From contig MGOH01000002.1 of assembly GCA_001795315.1 (NCBI GenBank), positions 1 to 7,153 on the forward strand: DNA of 7,153 bases, given 5' to 3'. Under the pieces are notes generated by a model. It had not been told where the DNA came from. It saw only the letters and a list, made by a program, of their open reading frames with translations, and made no database searches. Origin of the DNA: Chloroflexi bacterium RBG_19FT_COMBO_48_23. Its GTDB lineage: Bacteria; Chloroflexota; Dehalococcoidia; GIF9; UBA5620. A program made the translations under genes and the position numbers. Position 1 is the first letter of the stretch, and each line of letters opens with the position of its first letter. This document shows positions 1 through 7,022 of the stretch, one piece after another.

Positions 1-595
1 GCACTGTCTCATATCCCAACCAGAAATGGTCAGCTCCATCTATAAGCTCAAATTGCTTCGGTTCAGCCGCCTCTTGGTTCATCAACTTTGCCTGGTCAAG
101 CGGCACCACAAAATCATCAGTACCGCAGGCTATGAGCTTTGGCTTGGGGCAGCTCTTCAATTGAGATATCTGTGATGACCCGGGAGGCATTGAAATGAGC
201 GCTAACGCCTTGACCCTCTCGTCAGTACAGGCAACAGGCAAAGCTACGGTGGCGCCAAAAGAGTAGCCCAGCAGCCCAACTCTATCGCCATCCACCGCTG
301 GCTGTGAAATGAGCCAGCTTATGGCTGCTGCCACATCCTCTTGTTCAGCAATGCCATCACCATAGTTACCCTGGCTGCTACCCACACCCCTGAAGTTGAA
401 CATAAAAGCAGCTATCGACTTCTCAACCAAGGCAGAACTTACCGCCATAATAACGTTGTTATTCATCGAGCCGCCATAAAGTGGATGAGGATGACACAGC
501 ACTACTGCGGGGAAAATTCCATCGCCGTCAGGGAAATAACAAAGACCTTCAAGCGTAAGCTTGCCACAAGGAAAAGATACGGCGTTCTGTCTCAG
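1..595 (-). CDS. Alpha/beta hydrolase (COG2945-like), 3' end cut by window edge, probable CTG start
   Basis: Probable cytoplasmic alpha/beta-fold serine hydrolase; substrate not deducible. Translation from 595 gives 198 residues before the edge; only a short C-terminal tail is probably missing. Visible are an HPHPLYGG motif (residues 35-42, oxyanion-side strand and loop), FNFRGVGSSQG (66-76), the nucleophile elbow GYSFG with Ser112 (110-114), an acidic residue at Asp160 or Asp161 in GTDD, and the catalytic His190 in DHFW. The triad therefore looks complete. The frame is closed by a TAA at 611-613 and contains no ATG, GTG or TTG before GTG at residue 32, which would remove the first strand. 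CTG at 593-595 fits the family's N-terminal length, overlaps the rarA stop as CTGA, and has a G-rich ribosome site 7 bases upstream. It is the last visible gene of the minus-strand series. The family call is firm; the start is inferred. Confidence 0.85.
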   Translation of the reverse strand, partial: MRQNAVSFPCGKLTLEGLCYFPDGDGIFPAVVLCHPHPLYGGSMNNNVIMAVSSALVEKSIAAFMFNFRGVGSSQGNYGDGIAEQEDVAAAISWLISQPAVDGDRVGLLGYSFGATVALPVACTDERVKALALISMPPGSSQISQLKSCPKPKLIACGTDDFVVPLDQAKLMNQEAAEPKQFELIDGADHFWLGYETV

Positions 596-1962
596 TCTTT
601 CTTCCCCCGCTTATTTTCCCACCAGGCCTTAAGCCTGGAACGTACTTCCTTTTCATAGCCCTGGTCACTGGGTGAGTAGTAGCGCTTTCCCTTAAGCAGG
701 CTCGGCAGGTTCTGCTGTTCAACGAAATGGTCCGGGTAATCGTGGGCATATTTGTAACCCTTTCCATGTCCAAGCTGGCGCATCAATTTGGTGACCGGAT
801 TACGCAGGTGAAGCGGCACTGGCTCATTACGACTTCGCTCGACATCTTGCTGCACCTTGGAGTAGGCTTCGTACAGGGAATTACTTTTTGGCGCTGTAGC
901 CAGATAGGTTACCGCCTCAGCCAGAGCCAGGTTGCCTTCAGGCATGCCTATAAAGTGGGCTGCCTGCTGCGCAGCCACAGCTACCATCAAGGCTCTAGGG
1001 TCAGCCATGCCCACGTCTTCAGAAGCAAAGCGCACCAGTCGCCGGGCAATATAAAGAGGGTCTTCACCCGCCTCAAGCATTCTTCCCAGCCAGTATAAGG
1101 CTGCATCCGGGTCAGAACCGCGCAGCGACTTATGGAGCGCCGATATCAGGTCATAATGCTGGTCACCGCTCTTGTCATAAAGCAAAGCCCGATGCTGCAG
1201 CGCCTCTTCAATGGTCTTAAGGCTGAGCCGCCGATATCCATCAGCATCTGGCGCAGTGGCTTGCGTTGCCATCTCCAAAGCATTGAGCGCCACTCGAGCA
1301 TCGCCGTTAGACATAACGACAAGATGCTCCAGAGCGTCTTCAGGAAGCTCTACCTTCAACTTGCCCAGCCCTCTGTTCTCATCTCTAATAGCTCGTTCGG
1401 CAATAAGACGAACCTCTTCATCAGTTAGTGAATTCAGGGTAAACACCCGGCATCTGGAGAGCAACGCTGAGATAACCTCAAATGAAGGATTTTCCGTGGT
1501 TGCACCGATTAGAATCACCACACCGTTTTCCACGTATGGTAATACGGCGTCCTGCTGAGTCTTATTGAATCGATGAATTTCATCGATAAACAGGACGGTT
1601 CGCTGCCCTGAAAGCTTACGTCTGCGCCTTGCCTCTTCTACAATACGCCTTAAATCAGCTACACCAGCGCTGACAGCACTCAGCGGGCTGAAATGTGACT
1701 TGGTAACGCTGGCGATAACATATGCCAAAGTCGTCTTGCCGCTGCCCGGTGGCCCCCAAAAAAGCATCGAAGGTAACTGGTCTGAATCGAAGCATTTCCT
1801 CAGCACCCGCCCCTCGCCCACCAGGTGCTCCTGCCCCACGAACTCAGCAAAGCTACGCGGTCGCATTCTGGCTGCCAGGGGCATATCTTGAAAGTGCTCA
1901 TCATCCGACACAGGAACTTCTTTACCCTTCGCTTCCAGCCCATCCAGGTCGAAAAGGGTCAT
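592..1962 (-). CDS. rarA: Replication-associated recombination protein A (RarA/MgsA), AAA+ ATPase
   Basis: A 456-residue cytoplasmic AAA+ ATPase of the RarA/MgsA/WRNIP1 family, which acts at stalled replication forks and is related to clamp-loader subunits. Seen: the family N-terminus PLAARMRPRSFAEFVGQEHL (residues 28-47), Walker A GPPGSGKT (70-77), Walker B LFIDEIH (124-130), sensor 1 GATTENPS (153-160), and a probable arginine finger at Arg170 in LLSRC. The C-terminal tetramerisation region is present, with GYKYAHDYP (402-410) and the RYYSPSDQGYE stretch near 427. Length is normal for the family. An N-terminal beta-clamp-binding peptide is plausible: residues 2-6 are TLFDL, resembling the hydrophobic end of a clamp motif (inference). 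The ATG lies 1 bp after the stop of the tubulin-like gene with only a distant GAGG at 15 bases, so translation is probably coupled. Its stop overlaps the hydrolase start. Confidence 0.96.
   Translation of the reverse strand: MTLFDLDGLEAKGKEVPVSDDEHFQDMPLAARMRPRSFAEFVGQEHLVGEGRVLRKCFDSDQLPSMLFWGPPGSGKTTLAYVIASVTKSHFSPLSAVSAGVADLRRIVEEARRRRKLSGQRTVLFIDEIHRFNKTQQDAVLPYVENGVVILIGATTENPSFEVISALLSRCRVFTLNSLTDEEVRLIAERAIRDENRGLGKLKVELPEDALEHLVVMSNGDARVALNALEMATQATAPDADGYRRLSLKTIEEALQHRALLYDKSGDQHYDLISALHKSLRGSDPDAALYWLGRMLEAGEDPLYIARRLVRFASEDVGMADPRALMVAVAAQQAAHFIGMPEGNLALAEAVTYLATAPKSNSLYEAYSKVQQDVERSRNEPVPLHLRNPVTKLMRQLGHGKGYKYAHDYPDHFVEQQNLPSLLKGKRYYSPSDQGYEKEVRSRLKAWWENKRGKKD
603..608 (-). promoter_or_regulatory. 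Shine-Dalgarno-like site for the CTG-started hydrolase
   Basis: On the minus strand GGGGGA ends 7 bases before the CTG at 595-593, inside the last codons of rarA. Its spacing supports CTG as the start and suggests translational coupling to rarA. Purine-rich sequence is common, so this is supportive and not decisive. Confidence 0.4.
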
Positions 1963-1963
1963 T

Positions 1964-3067
1964 CTAATCCGTCTTTTCCTCGCCCGCCGCCACCTTAGCC
2001 ATTCTGGCTGCCCTGTCGTAATAGTTCCTGATCCTGTCCACGTAAATCAATTCTGATATTATTACAGTGACTTTGGTGAAATTTTTATCTCCGGGGAAAC
2101 TACCATCCCTTATTTCAGAATGTGGCGCCAGCTCTCGCAAGCGATTACCTAAGTCCTTAATCATATCGACGTTGGCTTTTCCAGCTGGTGCCGAAAGAAT
2201 ATACAGGGCTTTGCCGGCATCCTCCAATTTGCAGTCAACCGACAATCGCATCAAAGCCAGATTCATCGCTTCAATAGCTTTTAACGTTTCTGAGCTTTTC
2301 TCCTCGAAGCCTGGCAATCTTTTCCACGGGAGCCTTGATGATGACATTTTTACCTTACCCACACCTATCGCCGTCCAACCAATAAGAGTTTGCGCTATAT
2401 CACCAGCATCGAGCACTTTGCCGGCAACATACTTTGGACCACTCATCTCGCCCGAGCAGAGAAGGTCATAGAACGGCAAGACTAACTCTTTATTCAAGCT
2501 ACCCATCTTCTGGGGTGGTGTTATATTCCCCAGCATCCCCAAACCCCCATTATCCACCAAAATCACGGCATCAGCCAACTTATCGATAGACTTCAGACAT
2601 AAAGCGGTATTGTGAACGCTCTGCGGTTTATCTAGCTCAGAGTCAAAAGGCAAAACGAGAAGCGCATAGACCCGCTTATCCATATGGCGCTCCTTGAGCA
2701 TCTGTATCATTACAGGAACTCCCCCAGAACCAAGGCTGCCAGCAGTACCGGCGATAAACAGAAAGGCATCCGTATTGACAAAGGCCCCAAGCCTCATAGC
2801 TAACATCACTCGCTCGCCTTCATGAAGCATTAGCTTGGCGCCAGCTTCGGTTGATTCACCAGCAAGAGGCCCACGAATCGGCACGGATTTCAGCCAGTCC
2901 CACCCGGATTTAGTCAATTCACCCAAAAGTTTTTGGTCATTATTTACAGCATAGGCACAGGTGATTATGTTGCCGTGCCACTCACTCCTTGCCATCTTAT
3001 TCAACTCGGCAAACTCACGAGCCAGCCTGCAGCCGCAATCGCCAACACCGATAACCATCAATCTCAT
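1964..3067 (-). CDS. Divergent tubulin/FtsZ-superfamily protein (CetZ-like)
   Basis: A 367-residue protein with the tubulin/FtsZ GTPase layout, closest in my reading to the CetZ type. The N-terminus has a Rossmann start, MVIGVGDCGCRLA (4-16), then the AYAVNND strand and loop (38-44). The region corresponding to the phosphate-binding signature is AGTAGSLGSGGVP (106-118), where FtsZ has GGGTGTG and CetZ GGGTGSG; the signature Thr is Leu112. VYALLVLPF (133-141) and the ADAVILVDN strand (165-173) follow the superfamily. LDAGDIAQTL (219-228) corresponds to the T7 loop, keeping both acidic positions (Asp220, Asp223) but not FtsZ's Asn. The C-terminal domain includes a strand near 316-325 (HSEIRDGSFP) resembling CetZ. 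No membrane segment is evident and the tail is short, without an obvious FtsA/ZipA-binding peptide. It has a good ribosome site, GAGGAG, 10 bases before the ATG, and its own probable promoter. It need not be the division FtsZ; a cytoskeletal or shape role is only inferred, and polymerisation is unproven. Confidence 0.82.
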   Translation of the reverse strand: MRLMVIGVGDCGCRLAREFAELNKMARSEWHGNIITCAYAVNNDQKLLGELTKSGWDWLKSVPIRGPLAGESTEAGAKLMLHEGERVMLAMRLGAFVNTDAFLFIAGTAGSLGSGGVPVMIQMLKERHMDKRVYALLVLPFDSELDKPQSVHNTALCLKSIDKLADAVILVDNGGLGMLGNITPPQKMGSLNKELVLPFYDLLCSGEMSGPKYVAGKVLDAGDIAQTLIGWTAIGVGKVKMSSSRLPWKRLPGFEEKSSETLKAIEAMNLALMRLSVDCKLEDAGKALYILSAPAGKANVDMIKDLGNRLRELAPHSEIRDGSFPGDKNFTKVTVIISELIYVDRIRNYYDRAARMAKVAAGEEKTD

Positions 3068-3089
3068 ACTACTTTTTCTCCTCGCCCAA

Positions 3090-3118
3090 AAACTAGCAGA
3101 TATTTGCCATTATGTCAA
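3090..3118 (-). promoter_or_regulatory. Probable internal sigma-70-type promoter before the tubulin-like gene
   Basis: Minus strand: a perfect TTGACA at 3118-3113, a 17-bp spacer, then TAGTTT at 3095-3090 preceded by TGC (3098-3096), which forms an extended -10. The -10 itself matches only 3 of 6 positions. The -35 box overlaps the amrA stop codon. Initiation would fall around 3083, leaving a leader of about 15 bases that contains the GAGGAG ribosome site. This would let the tubulin-like gene, rarA and the hydrolase be made independently of the amr genes. Confidence 0.55.
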
Positions 3119-3630
3119 TTAAATCTTTTTACCTGAAAGCGATACAATCTTATCGGCTCTCCGGCTGATATGCCAGCCTTAGCCCGGCAAATTCTGATTT
3201 GCTCCTCAGCAGTGTCCACACCTTCGAGGTCAGGCAGCAACAGCCCGCGCCTGAAACCGCATTCCACGATTACGCCATACTTCCTCGGGTCAAGCTGGTC
3301 GACGTTTCGCACCGGCTCCGGCCCGGTAAGAACATCCACGCTGTATTCAAGGTCATCCAGTTCAGAAGGCCCGACCGGAATAAACCGGGGGTCCTGCGTA
3401 GCTGAACTTATGGCATTGGCTACTATTTCCCCTGCTACGTTGGCGCTCGTTGGCAGAAAAGTGCCAATGCAACCCCTCAATTCGCCGTGTTTCCTGATAG
3501 ACACAAAAACACCGGCCTTCGACTTCATTTCGGCAGTAAGCTTCCTTGGCCTGAAAACCTTGCCATAGCGGATATATTTTTCTACTGCCTTCCGTGCCAA
3601 CTCCGCCATCTGGTTACGCTGCTTTGCCAT
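3115..3630 (-). CDS. amrA: AMMECR1-domain protein, AmmeMemoRadiSam system protein A
   Basis: A 171-residue single-domain AMMECR1 protein, the bacterial relative of the human protein altered in Alport syndrome with mental retardation. The diagnostic LRGCIG motif is at 51-56, preceded by the [10 protein letters not shown] strand (41-50). DPRF (80-83), the LEYSVDVL strand (94-101), YGVIVECG (118-125) and [11 protein letters not shown] (130-140) follow the family order. The biochemical activity of the family is unsettled; the invariant Cys54 suggests a ligand or catalytic role (inference). It sits 26 bp after amrB and completes the three-gene set with amrB and amrS. ATG at 3630 is used; Met8 is an alternative but has no ribosome site. 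The ribosome site for the first ATG is itself weak, so coupling to amrB is likely. Soluble, with no signal peptide. Confidence 0.93.
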   Translation of the reverse strand: MAKQRNQMAELARKAVEKYIRYGKVFRPRKLTAEMKSKAGVFVSIRKHGELRGCIGTFLPTSANVAGEIVANAISSATQDPRFIPVGPSELDDLEYSVDVLTGPEPVRNVDQLDPRKYGVIVECGFRRGLLLPDLEGVDTAEEQIRICRAKAGISAGEPIRLYRFQVKRFN

Positions 3631-3656
3631 ATCACCACGCTCTTCTTCGACTGTCC

Positions 3657-4460
3657 TTATTTTACTAGTATCCCAGCATAGCCTACAACACTGCTATAGT
3701 CCCCGGAAGTGTCACCGCTCGTCTGATACTTGACCAGTTCCGCCTTTTTAGCCCCCAATTCCTTAGCTGCAGAGATAAGGCTAACTACCGGCGCATAGCC
3801 GCACATCGATATGTCGAACTCGTCAACCCGCCTCAACAACTCGTCTTCATCCAAATCCAGTATGGCATCAATAGCCTGTCTATCTTTCTTCCGGGCGGTT
3901 TCATGAGGCTCGTAATGGGTCATATCGCTGCTAGCCAGTATTAAAGCTCCCTTCTTCGACTCCCTAATCGCACCGGCTAATTCCATTCCGATTTTCTTAT
4001 AAGTGGCGCCGTTGGTATGAGCCAGGACTATGGGCACTATCCTAACATCTGGCTTAAAATACTGCAAAAAAGGCACCTGGACCTCGAGCGAGTGCTCGTA
4101 TTGATGCGCCGTATAGTCTTCTTCCAGATAGCTTGAGGAATCTAAAATCCGCTTCCCAAGCTCCGAGTCGATTTTTACCTCACCCAAAGGTGTTTCCCAC
4201 GCCCCTTTCGTCATTATACTGAAAGCTTTTCCCCTCCCCGTATGATTGGGACCAAGTATGACAAAGGTATCCTTGAATTTGACCCTGGATATGACTGCCC
4301 CGGCTACCACGCCGGAGTAGATATACCCGGCATGAGGCGAAACCAGCCCGATTGCCTCAACTTTCTCCGCCCTATCATCCACCATAGTTTCAATCATCCT
4401 CTTGAGCCCCTCCGATGAGCCCGGGTAAAACTGTCCGGCAACAACTGAATTCCTTATCAT
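3657..4460 (-). CDS. amrB: Memo-family protein, AmmeMemoRadiSam system protein B
   Basis: A 267-residue Memo-like protein with the fold of class III extradiol dioxygenases such as LigB. Human MEMO1 is a cytosolic protein linked to ErbB2 signalling, microtubule capture and metal binding. Likely metal-site residues are all present: His43 in PHAGY (42-46), His73 in GPNH (70-73), His182 in SSDMTHY (177-183) and Cys220 in MCGYAP (219-224). The family motif [11 protein letters not shown] (121-131) carries His123. Length is typical for bacterial homologues. Its ATG overlaps the amrS stop as ATGA, with AAGGGG four bases upstream, so the two are translationally coupled. The chemistry is unknown; an oxygenase role should not be assumed because the metal set differs from true dioxygenases. 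Confidence 0.94.
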   Translation of the reverse strand: MIRNSVVAGQFYPGSSEGLKRMIETMVDDRAEKVEAIGLVSPHAGYIYSGVVAGAVISRVKFKDTFVILGPNHTGRGKAFSIMTKGAWETPLGEVKIDSELGKRILDSSSYLEEDYTAHQYEHSLEVQVPFLQYFKPDVRIVPIVLAHTNGATYKKIGMELAGAIRESKKGALILASSDMTHYEPHETARKKDRQAIDAILDLDEDELLRRVDEFDISMCGYAPVVSLISAAKELGAKKAELVKYQTSGDTSGDYSSVVGYAGILVK

Positions 4461-5521
4461 GATACCCCTTCTGCCGAAGCTGAAACCTGGCGAGACCAGC
4501 CGGCCGCCTTGATATTAAGCTCAGCTCCGCAGAACTTACATTTGGAACCGGTGACACCTATCAAATGAACATCGTAGCCAAACCTCTGAACCACTATCCT
4601 GCCGCAAGAGTAACAGACAGTATTTTCCGCACCGTGACCGGGAACATTGCCCAGATAGACAAAACGTAATCCCGCCTTCTTGCCGATATCATAAGCCTTC
4701 TCCAGAGTTTCTATTGGAGTCGACGGCAAATGCCTCAGGTTATGGTTAGGATAGAAGCGGGTCACGTGCCACGGCGTTAGCTCACCCAGCTCATCACGCA
4801 TCCATGTGGCGATGCCATTTAACTGCTCATCATCGTCATTCATCGTCGGGACTATGTTGGTTATCACCTCCACGTGCATACCCCACTTCTGCTGCGCCTG
4901 TTTAGCCACCCCTAGAATACCACTCCACCGGGGTATTTTTGCCAGGTCTCGATATAATTTATCGCTAAAGCCCTTAATATCAACCCGCCAGGCATCGAGA
5001 TAAGGCCCGATAACATCCAGAGCCTCAGGCGTTAGATAGCCGTTGGTCACATAACCCGTATAAAGACCTTCCTTTTTAGCCAGTTTTGCCGAATCTAATG
5101 TGTACTCGAACCAGATGCTCGGCTCGTTATATGTCCAGGTGATACCGCCACAATTACGCTGCTTTGCCAGCCTGACAGCCCCCTCCGGTGGTATGCGGTG
5201 TGATTCATCCGTCATCTCCACTGGCTTCTCGATGCAGGAAATCTGCCAGTTCTGGCAATGTTTACAATGGAAGTTACATCCCCAGGTGCCCAAAGATAAA
5301 GCCATGCTTCCCGGGAAAAAGTGGAACAGAGGTTTTTTCTCAATAGGGTCAACGGCTACCGAGGAGACCTGAGCGTAGTTAAGTACATTAAGCACGCCGC
5401 CGTCGTTTCGGCGCACCCGGCAGACACCGAACTTGCCCGGCCCGATAACACAACGCCACTGGCACACATTGCAGCGCACCCTCGAGTCAGGAAGCTTTTC
5501 ATAAAGCAAAGCCTCATGCAT
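4457..5521 (-). CDS. amrS: AmmeMemoRadiSam system radical SAM enzyme (PflA-like)
   Basis: A 354-residue radical SAM enzyme related to pyruvate formate-lyase activating enzymes. The 4Fe-4S/SAM site is CNFHCKHC with Cys82, Cys86 and Cys89. An N-terminal cysteine group (Cys17, Cys20, Cys24, Cys34) precedes the barrel, and a zinc-ribbon-like pair closes the protein (Cys303/Cys306 and Cys328/Cys331). This three-part layout is the one I know for the AmmeMemoRadiSam enzyme. Other marks are TWTYNEPS (128-135), YVTNGY (157-162) and RVDIKGF (179-185), all typical of the PflA-like group. Its substrate is unknown; AmrA, AmrB or a product they handle are natural candidates from the gene order. It is the first gene of the minus-strand series. 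ATG at 5521 is chosen because it begins the conserved N-terminus and follows GGAG and a G-rich stretch, though the spacing is poor. The oxygen-sensitive cluster suggests use under low oxygen. Confidence 0.95.
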   Translation of the reverse strand: MHEALLYEKLPDSRVRCNVCQWRCVIGPGKFGVCRVRRNDGGVLNVLNYAQVSSVAVDPIEKKPLFHFFPGSMALSLGTWGCNFHCKHCQNWQISCIEKPVEMTDESHRIPPEGAVRLAKQRNCGGITWTYNEPSIWFEYTLDSAKLAKKEGLYTGYVTNGYLTPEALDVIGPYLDAWRVDIKGFSDKLYRDLAKIPRWSGILGVAKQAQQKWGMHVEVITNIVPTMNDDDEQLNGIATWMRDELGELTPWHVTRFYPNHNLRHLPSTPIETLEKAYDIGKKAGLRFVYLGNVPGHGAENTVCYSCGRIVVQRFGYDVHLIGVTGSKCKFCGAELNIKAAGWSRQVSASAEGVS

Positions 5522-5543
5522 ACTCCAGCACCACCCTACACCA

Positions 5544-5572
5544 ATTATATCATTCCAAAGATAAATGACATA
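5544..5572 (-). promoter_or_regulatory. Possible promoter of the amrS-led minus-strand operon
   Basis: A perfect TATAAT on the minus strand at 5549-5544 lies 23 bases ahead of the amrS ATG. A weak -35 (TATGTC, 5572-5567) is at 17-bp spacing. Transcription would start near 5537, giving a leader of about 16 bases. The -10 is strong; the -35 is poor, so an activator or another sigma factor is possible. Confidence 0.4.
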
Positions 5573-5590
5573 ACACCAGCCGTGAAGGTC

Positions 5591-5596
5591 TATGAT
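5591..5596 (+). promoter_or_regulatory. Possible -10 box for the acyl-CoA dehydrogenase gene
   Basis: TATGAT on the plus strand matches the -10 consensus at 5 of 6 positions. No convincing -35 stands 16-18 bases upstream; ATGACA at 5565-5570 is 20 bases away. If used, RNA would begin near 5603, which would exclude the upstream in-frame ATG at 5592 as a start. It is back to back with the amrS promoter. Confidence 0.25.
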
Positions 5597-5620
5597 TTAC
5601 ATTTTAACTCCTATCGGGAG

Positions 5621-5639
5621 AGGAGGCACCAGCAATATG
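5621..5639 (+). promoter_or_regulatory. Alternative ribosome site and ATG upstream of the dehydrogenase start
   Basis: A perfect AGGAGG (5621-5626) sits 10 bases before an ATG at 5637, in frame with the dehydrogenase. Use of it would add 22 residues that do not look like the family N-terminus. The surrounding GAGGAGGCACC (5620-5630) recurs with one change as GAGGGGGCACC (5691-5701) before the preferred ATG at 5703. Either the longer protein is made or this is a vestigial or regulatory ribosome site. Confidence 0.35.
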
Positions 5640-5702
5640 CCGCTAGACAATGCTCAAAACTTGGTTTACAATTCCTTCAAGGAAACTAAAGAGGGGGCAC
5701 CC

Positions 5703-6869
5703 ATGATTCTAGAACTGAACGAAGAGCAGAAAATACTTCAGAAAAACGCACGCGAGTTCATGGAACGCGAAATAATACCAATCGCCGATGAATATGACCG
5801 AAAATATCATCCCCTGCCTAAAGATGTATCCCTGGGACTGCTGAAGAAGCTACTCCCCTTCGGCTATGTAGGCTCAACTTTATCCCCTGAGTATGGCGGC
5901 CAGGGTCTGGACCTCATTTCATATGCTGTGCTCGGAGAGGAACTGGCTCGCGCTTACCTCAGCCTGGGCATGATTGTGCTGATACAGGACGGCAGCGTGC
6001 TGCCTATACTGGTCGAACACGGCACCCCAGAGCAAAAGGCAAAATACATACCAAAGATAATGTCGCTGGAGAAAATCACCTGCTTCTGCCTGACCGAACC
6101 CGACGTCGGCTCCGGCGCCCGGGATTTAGCAACTTCAGCCGTACTCGATGGAGACCACTATGTATTAAACGGCACCAAAACATGGATAACCAACGGCGGC
6201 ATCGCCGACCTGGCAGTCGTCTTTGCCTCCACAGACCGGAGCAAGGGAGCCAGAGGCATATCCTGTTTTCTCGTCGATAAGGCGGAGTCACCATTCACTA
6301 CCAGCGAACTGCCCAAGTTGGGCTGCCGCTCCTGCCCCACCTCCGAGTTGAATTTCGATGATTGCCGCATACCAAAGGGCAATCTAATTGGCACACCGGG
6401 CAGCGCCTACCTACTGGCGCTGGGCGAGCTTTGTAAGCTTCGAGTCGCCGTGGGCATAGGAGCCATAGGCTTAGCCCAGGCTGCTATCGACGCTGCCATC
6501 AAATACGCCAGGGAACGAAAGCAGTTCGGTCGCCCCATCGGCAGCTTTCAGCTGGTTCAGGAAATGATAGCCGATATGGCCATACTGACCGATGCCGCCC
6601 GATTAATCTGCTACCGGGCTCTGTACCTCATAGGAAAAGGCGAAACCCCCTTCAAGGAAGCCTCCATGGCAAAAGCCTACAGCACCGACATAGCTGTTGA
6701 AGTAACATCGAAAGCCATACAGGTACACGGCGCCTACGGCATATCCGAGGAGTACCCTGTGGAGCGTTATTTCCGCGATGCCCGCACCCTCACTTTCCCT
6801 GATGGTGCTACCCAGATTCAGAAACTGGTTATCGGCCGTGAGCTGCTTGGCATATCAGCATTTGTTTAA
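5703..6869 (+). CDS. Acyl-CoA dehydrogenase family flavoprotein, predicted catalytic Glu replaced by Asp
   Basis: A 388-residue FAD-dependent acyl-CoA dehydrogenase; such enzymes introduce a double bond next to the CoA thioester and pass electrons to electron-transfer flavoprotein. Seen: an N-terminal helical domain, CFCLTEPDVGSG (127-138, FAD/substrate signature), NGTKTWITNG (156-165), ERKQFGRPI (271-279), and VHGAYGISEEYPVERYFRDA (341-360). At the C-terminal position where MCAD-type enzymes have YEGT with the catalytic Glu, this protein has PDGAT, giving Asp367. The alternative base position of isovaleryl- and long-chain enzymes is Leu246, so Asp367 is the only obvious base. The usual GSD is GSG at 136-138. 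The start at 5703 gives the normal family length and has GAGGGGG five bases upstream; an in-frame ATG at 5637 is possible. Substrate cannot be named; a branched or alicyclic acyl-CoA is one idea. It is transcribed away from the amr genes. Confidence 0.92.
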   Translation: MILELNEEQKILQKNAREFMEREIIPIADEYDRKYHPLPKDVSLGLLKKLLPFGYVGSTLSPEYGGQGLDLISYAVLGEELARAYLSLGMIVLIQDGSVLPILVEHGTPEQKAKYIPKIMSLEKITCFCLTEPDVGSGARDLATSAVLDGDHYVLNGTKTWITNGGIADLAVVFASTDRSKGARGISCFLVDKAESPFTTSELPKLGCRSCPTSELNFDDCRIPKGNLIGTPGSAYLLALGELCKLRVAVGIGAIGLAQAAIDAAIKYARERKQFGRPIGSFQLVQEMIADMAILTDAARLICYRALYLIGKGETPFKEASMAKAYSTDIAVEVTSKAIQVHGAYGISEEYPVERYFRDARTLTFPDGATQIQKLVIGRELLGISAFV

Positions 6870-6913
6870 TAACTAAGTTTCATTCTGTCTTCTTAAGAGG
6901 TTTTTAGCTTTAT

Positions 6914-6997
6914 GTCATTCTGAGGAACGGAGAGACCGAAGAATCTATGTTGCGAAGTTTACCTCGATCATATATTCTTCGACAGGCTCAGAATGAG
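6914..6997. repeat. Hairpin-forming dispersed repeat (inverted arms, MITE/REP-like)
   Basis: Outer arms TCATTCTGAG (6915-6924) and CTCAGAATGA (6987-6996) are perfect 10-bp inverted repeats. Inner arms GAAGAAT (6938-6944) and ATTCTTC (6974-6980) are perfect 7-bp inverted repeats, separated by a 29-base loop. The two stems are divided by an unequal internal loop. From memory, close variants of this sequence are scattered between genes in many environmental bacterial genomes; copy number here cannot be tested. It has no coding capacity. It lies 45 bases after the dehydrogenase stop and may also act as an mRNA 3' structure. Confidence 0.75.
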
Positions 6998-7022
6998 CGA
7001 AGGGGATAAAGAGTGGGCTCAG

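Noticed and set aside
592..620. Frameshift fusing RarA and the hydrolase
   Set aside because: RarA ends at its normal C-terminus and normal length, and the hydrolase begins at its normal N-terminus, so two genes with a non-ATG start explain the junction better.
341..658. Plus-strand open frame of 105 codons over the hydrolase and rarA end
   Set aside because: It runs antisense to two genes with clear family motifs, has no ribosome site, and its translation shows no recognisable domain.
549..773. 74-codon minus-strand frame crossing the rarA/hydrolase junction
   Set aside because: It is an out-of-frame shadow; the real frames on both sides carry conserved motifs.
1132..1967. Several plus-strand frames of 63-115 codons within rarA
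   Set aside because: They are antisense shadows of a fully conserved AAA+ gene.
5592..5702. Extending the acyl-CoA dehydrogenase to the ATG at 5592
   Set aside because: The extra 37 residues do not resemble the family, there is no ribosome site before 5592, and that ATG lies inside the possible -10 box.
6890..6905. Rho-independent terminator after the dehydrogenase
   Set aside because: TCTTAAGA followed by TTTTT resembles one, but the palindrome has no loop and only a very short, AT-rich stem.
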